From Candidatus Omnitrophota bacterium (GTDB taxonomy: Bacteria; Omnitrophota; Gorgyraeia; Aquiviventales; Aquiviventaceae), in contig JAHFGZ010000009.1 of the NCBI GenBank assembly GCA_023247155.1, positions 2,291-12,209 on the forward strand: 9,919 nt of DNA. Direction: 5' to 3'. The position numbers and the translations under genes are program-made. Below, one piece after another: positions 1 through 9,919 of this stretch. Numbering within the stretch: position 1 is the first letter of the stretch; the number at the start of each line of letters is the position of its first letter. The notes below the pieces were generated by a model, which was not told the DNA's origin, did not search any database, and worked only from the letters and a program-made list of their open reading frames with translations.

Positions 1-2
1 CG

Positions 3-479
3 ATGGCGGTCAGAAAGTTGAAGGCGATCATCAAGCTCTACTGCCCGGCGGGCGCCGCCAACCCCGCGCCGCCGGTCGGGCCGGCCCTCGGCCAGCACGG
101 CGTGAACATCATGGAGTTCTGCAAGAAGTTCAACGAGCAGACCAAGGGCAAGGAAGGGCTGGTGCTGCCGGCGGTCATCACGGTGTACGAGGACCGCTCC
201 TTCACGTTCATCATCAAGAGCCCGCCGGTGTCGGTGCTCCTCAAGCAGGCCTGCGGGATCGCCAAGGCCTCTGGGGCGCCGCCGCGGGAGCGGGCGGGGC
301 AGGTCACCCGGAACCAGGTCGCCGAGATCGCCAAGCAGAAGCTGCAGGACCTCAACTCCCACGACCTGGCCGCGGCCTGCCGCATGGTGGAAGGCACCGC
401 CCGCAGCATGGGCATCGAGGTCGTGGGAGATGGCGCCCCGCCGGCCGGCGGGGCGCAGGCCGCCGAGGTCGCCGGATGA
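3..479 (+). CDS. rplK: 50S ribosomal protein L11, with a short C-terminal extension
   Basis: L11 binds the 23S rRNA GTPase-associated centre at the base of the L10-L12 stalk and contacts translation factors; it is also needed for RelA activation in bacteria that have it. The 158-residue product shows the family hallmarks in order: the proline-rich NPAPPVGPALGQHGVNIMEF segment (about residues 20-39), VITVYEDRSFTF, a SGAPP..AGQVTR linker, and the C-terminal rRNA-binding domain ending EGTARSMGIEVVG. L11 is normally about 141-142 residues, so D143-G158 is an extra Ala/Gly/Pro-rich tail. The usual KLQ.PAG segment reads KLYCPAG here. The ATG at 3 matches the expected L11 N-terminus; its ribosome binding site lies outside the window. 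The TGA stop overlaps the rplA ATG by 4 nt, suggesting translational coupling. Identification is secure; only the role of the tail is unknown. Confidence 0.98.
   Translation: MAVRKLKAIIKLYCPAGAANPAPPVGPALGQHGVNIMEFCKKFNEQTKGKEGLVLPAVITVYEDRSFTFIIKSPPVSVLLKQACGIAKASGAPPRERAGQVTRNQVAEIAKQKLQDLNSHDLAAACRMVEGTARSMGIEVVGDGAPPAGGAQAAEVAG
433..456. repeat. Perfect 24-bp GC-only palindrome in the 3' end of rplK
   Basis: Bases 433-456 form a perfect inverted repeat with half-site GCGCCCCGCCGG followed directly by its reverse complement. In RNA it could fold into a hairpin of about 10 G-C pairs closed by a GGCC tetraloop. It lies entirely within the codons for the extra C-terminal tail of L11 (A/P/G codons). 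It ends 8 nt before the putative rplA Shine-Dalgarno GAGGT (465-469) and 19 nt before the rplA ATG. There is no downstream T-tract, so it is not an intrinsic terminator. It may be a coupling or attenuation hairpin, or only a by-product of GC-rich Ala/Pro/Gly codons. Confidence 0.6.
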
Positions 480-1183
480 GCAGCAAGCGGTTTCGGCAGG
501 CGGCGACGCTCGTCGAGCGCACGAGCCCTTACCCCCTGGATCAGGCGATCGCCCTGCTCCAGCAATTGCCGCCGGTGAAGTTCGACGAAGCGGTAGAGCT
601 CTCCGTTTCGCTCAACATCGATCCCAAAAAGACCGACCAGGTCGTGCGGGGCACCGTGACGCTGCCCCACGGCACGGGCAAGGCCCGCCGGGTCATCGTG
701 TTCTGCCGCGGCGAGAAGGAGCTGCAGGCCAAGGAGGCCGGCGCGGACGCGGTCGGCGCCGCGGACCTGATCGAGAAGGTGCAGGGGGGGTGGCTGGAGT
801 TCGACGTCGCCGTCGCGACCCCGGACCTGATGCGGGACGTCTCGCGCCTGGGAAAGATCCTGGGCCCCCGCGGGCTGATGCCCAACCCCAAGGCCGGCAC
901 GGTGGCCGACGACGTGGCCAAGGCGGTCAAGGACGTCAAGCAGGGCAAGGTGGAGTTCAAGATGGACAAGCTGGCGAACATCCACTTCGTCATCGGCAGG
1001 CGGTCCTTCCAGCCCCAACAGCTCGTGGAGAACGGCCGCGTGGCCATGGAGGCCATCGCCCGCTCCCGACCCGCATCGGTGAAGGGCCGCCTCGTCAATG
1101 GGATCACGCTGTCCAGCACCATGAGCCCCGGCATTCCGCTCAAGACGGAAGGGCTCGAAGCGGACGCCGCCGAGGAGGCCTGA
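476..1183 (+). CDS. rplA: 50S ribosomal protein L1
   Basis: L1 forms the mobile stalk next to the ribosomal E site and, in many bacteria, represses its own operon by binding the mRNA. At 235 residues it has normal length. Recognisable parts are the N-terminal KRFRQ...VERTSPYPLDQAI helix, the RGTVTLPHGTGK strand, QGGWLEFDVAVATPDLM, the L1 signature GKILGPRGLMPNPKAGTV, and the closing domain-I motif NGITLSSTMSPGIPL. In that last motif the usual Thr-Met-Gly RNA-contact triad reads T215-M216-S217. The start ATG overlaps the rplK stop as ATGA, with GAGGT at 465-469, 6 nt upstream. A G7 run at 784-790 falls in conserved QGGW codons and the frame stays intact. An L1 autoregulatory site would be expected upstream of rplK, outside the window. 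Identification is secure. Confidence 0.98.
   Translation: MSSKRFRQAATLVERTSPYPLDQAIALLQQLPPVKFDEAVELSVSLNIDPKKTDQVVRGTVTLPHGTGKARRVIVFCRGEKELQAKEAGADAVGAADLIEKVQGGWLEFDVAVATPDLMRDVSRLGKILGPRGLMPNPKAGTVADDVAKAVKDVKQGKVEFKMDKLANIHFVIGRRSFQPQQLVENGRVAMEAIARSRPASVKGRLVNGITLSSTMSPGIPLKTEGLEADAAEEA
1172..1178 (+). promoter_or_regulatory. Shine-Dalgarno for rplJ
   Basis: GAGGAGG, 8 nt before the rplJ ATG at 1187, is encoded by the last rplA codons. It supports the 1187 start over the in-frame ATG at 1205. It also shows that rplJ translation initiates from within the rplA coding end rather than after a separate leader. Confidence 0.75.
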
Positions 1184-1186
1184 CGG

Positions 1187-1762
1187 ATGGCGCGGGTCGG
1201 CCGCATGGTCAAGGAAGCCGGCGTCGAGGAGCTCTCGACGGCGCTCTCCTCGCGCCCCAACTTTTTCATCGCGGGGGTGAACCGCCTGGCCGCGTCCGAC
1301 GCCGACGCCTTCCGCAAGCAGCTGGTCGCGTCGCAGGCGCGGCTGGTCGTGGTGAAGCGGCGGCTCGGCCAGCGCGCGGTCGAGCGGCTCAAGATCGACG
1401 GGCTCCTCAGCCTCTTTGAAGGCTCCGTGGGGCTCGTCCTGTCCGGCGGCGACCCGTTGCTGACCGCCAAGCTCATGATGGACTTCCGCAAGGCCCATGA
1501 GGAGCGGCTCTCGGTCCGCGGCGCCGTCATTGACGGGCAGCTCCTGGATGCGGCTCGGGTCGAAGAGCTGGCGCAGCTGCCGCCCAAGCCGATGCTGCTG
1601 GCGCAGGTCGTCATGACGCTTGAGTCGCCGCTCGCCGACGTCATCTTCACGCTCGAGCGATTGATCGGAGACATCGCCTGGCTGGCCGAACAGGCCGCGG
1701 CCGCGACGCCTCCGCCAACCGACCCGCAGAACCCTAACCCACAGGAGGGACCATCGGCATGA
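1187..1762 (+). CDS. rplJ: 50S ribosomal protein L10, divergent, with Pro/Asn-rich tail
   Basis: L10 anchors L7/L12 dimers to the 23S rRNA and forms the stalk base. The 191-residue product sits in the canonical L10 slot between L1 and L12. The fold is recognisable: an N-terminal K/E-rich helix (MVKEAGVEELSTAL), a beta-strand (FFIAGVNRL), a helix, the strand RLVVVKRRLGQRAVE, FEGSVGLVLSGGDP, RGAVIDGQLL, and ELAQLPPKPMLLAQVV. A long helix at about 144-173 (ESPLADVIFTLERLIGDIAWLAEQ) should bind L12. The usual GLT and VVKNTL signatures are replaced by NRL and VVKRRL. The helix has room for about two L12 dimers by analogy with E. coli (inference). Residues 174-191 form an extra Pro/Asn/Gln tail whose DNA carries the rplL ribosome binding site. 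Only 3 nt separate it from rplA, so there is no room for a separate rplJ promoter or an intergenic L10-binding leader. It overlaps rplL by ATGA. Confidence 0.95.
   Translation: MARVGRMVKEAGVEELSTALSSRPNFFIAGVNRLAASDADAFRKQLVASQARLVVVKRRLGQRAVERLKIDGLLSLFEGSVGLVLSGGDPLLTAKLMMDFRKAHEERLSVRGAVIDGQLLDAARVEELAQLPPKPMLLAQVVMTLESPLADVIFTLERLIGDIAWLAEQAAAATPPPTDPQNPNPQEGPSA
1743..1750 (+). promoter_or_regulatory. Strong Shine-Dalgarno for rplL
   Basis: AGGAGGGA lies inside the last codons of rplJ, 8-9 nt before the rplL ATG at 1759. It is the clearest ribosome binding site in the window. Its flanks (ACCCTAACCCAC... upstream) are C/A-rich and look weakly structured. This fits the need for several L12 copies per L10. 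Confidence 0.8.
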
Positions 1763-2151
1763 CCGAGCAGCTCACCAAGCGCGTGCAGGACGCGCTCAAA
1801 TTGACCGAGGAGATGACCGCGATCGAGCTGGCCAACTACGCCAAGGCCATGCGCGAGAAGTTCGGCATCACCGCCGCCCCGGTCGCGGTCGCGGCCGGTC
1901 CCGCAGGGGGCGGGGGCGCCGCCGCAGCGGCCGAGGAGCCGACGATTTTCGACGTCGTCCTGGCCAGCGTCGGCGCGAACAAGATCCAGGTCATCAAGGA
2001 GATCCGCACCGTCACGAGCCTCGGCCTCAAGGAGGCCAAGGAGCTGGTGGAATCGGCGCCGAAGCCGGTCAAGACGGGCGTGAAGAAAGAGGAAGCGGAC
2101 GAGATCAAGAAGAAGCTGGAAGCGGTCGGCGCCAAGGTGGAGTTGAAGTAA
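1759..2151 (+). CDS. rplL: 50S ribosomal protein L7/L12
   Basis: L7/L12 is the multicopy stalk protein that recruits and activates the GTPase factors EF-Tu, EF-G, IF2 and RF3. The 130-residue protein has the full three-part architecture. The N-terminal dimerisation and L10-binding helices are at about 1-37, and the flexible Ala/Gly/Pro/Val hinge at about 38-60 (GITAAPVAVAAGPAGGGG...). The globular C-terminal factor-binding domain at about 61-130 contains FDVVL, GANKIQVIKEIR, LGLKEAKELVESAPKPVK and ends GAKVELK. Length and motifs are ordinary. The start overlaps the rplJ stop (ATGA) and has a strong AGGAGG, so it is coupled to L10 but probably made in excess of it. It ends in TAA, the only TAA among the complete genes here; the others end in TGA. 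The 18-nt gap to rpoB holds no terminator or attenuator. Confidence 0.98.
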   Translation: MTEQLTKRVQDALKLTEEMTAIELANYAKAMREKFGITAAPVAVAAGPAGGGGAAAAAEEPTIFDVVLASVGANKIQVIKEIRTVTSLGLKEAKELVESAPKPVKTGVKKEEADEIKKKLEAVGAKVELK

Positions 2152-2169
2152 CCAGCGGACGGTGGGCCA

Positions 2170-9919
<7,750 letters not shown>

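Noticed and set aside
784..790. G7 run in rplA (another at 9224-9230 in rpoC) as possible frameshift or sequencing-error sites
   Set aside because: Both runs encode conserved residues (QGGW in L1, ITGGLPRV in RpoC) and the reading frames continue correctly on both sides.
430..1419. Plus-strand frame of 329 codons overlapping rplA and rplJ
   Set aside because: It is Arg/Gly/Pro-rich, typical of a +1/+2 shadow in high-GC DNA. The overlapping L1 and L10 frames are clearly the real ones.
38..1498. Reverse-strand open frame of 486 codons opposite rplK, rplA and rplJ
   Set aside because: It is a GC-rich shadow frame covering three well-conserved genes, with low-complexity content and no homologous motif.

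Overview
The window is an almost gap-free stretch of the core bacterial ribosomal protein / RNA polymerase cluster. All genes are on the + strand, in the order rplK (L11), rplA (L1), rplJ (L10), rplL (L7/L12), rpoB (beta) and rpoC (beta'). rpoC runs off the right edge. Only 1-2, 1184-1186 and 2152-2169 are non-coding. Three of the five junctions are 4-nt ATGA stop/start overlaps (rplK/rplA, rplJ/rplL, rpoB/rpoC). No stretch over 300 bases lacks a gene. I saw no tRNA or rRNA gene, CRISPR array, insertion sequence or intrinsic terminator.

The organism is a high-GC bacterium with strong G/C preference at codon third position. The polymerase subunits are of the large, insertion-bearing type: RpoB carries an E. 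coli-like beta i9/SI2 region and RpoC an E. coli-like SI3 region in the trigger loop. The rifampicin pocket reads [20 protein letters not shown], and L10 has an unusual N-terminal half. From memory, this combination best fits the PVC side of the tree, perhaps Omnitrophota. That is inference; no search was run and I would not go beyond 'likely'.

Functionally, 3-2151 encodes four proteins of the 50S subunit: L11 and the L10-L12 stalk form the GTPase-associated centre, and L1 forms the E-site stalk. From 2170 to the end the window encodes the two catalytic subunits of RNA polymerase. Gap lengths leave no room for an internal promoter, an rplJ leader or an rplL-rpoB attenuator between genes, so the six genes are probably one transcript. 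Relative output would then be set by translation: rplL has a strong, well-spaced Shine-Dalgarno while rpoB has a weak one.

The window contains no new biological system that I can defend. The more unusual points are a perfect 24-bp palindrome in a non-standard C-terminal extension of rplK just before the rplA start, a Gly-to-Ser change in the Thr-Met-Gly RNA-binding motif of L1, a divergent L10, and a rifampicin-pocket Ser-to-Ala difference. Two very long reverse-strand open frames (541-5961 and 5676-9908) are codon-bias shadows.
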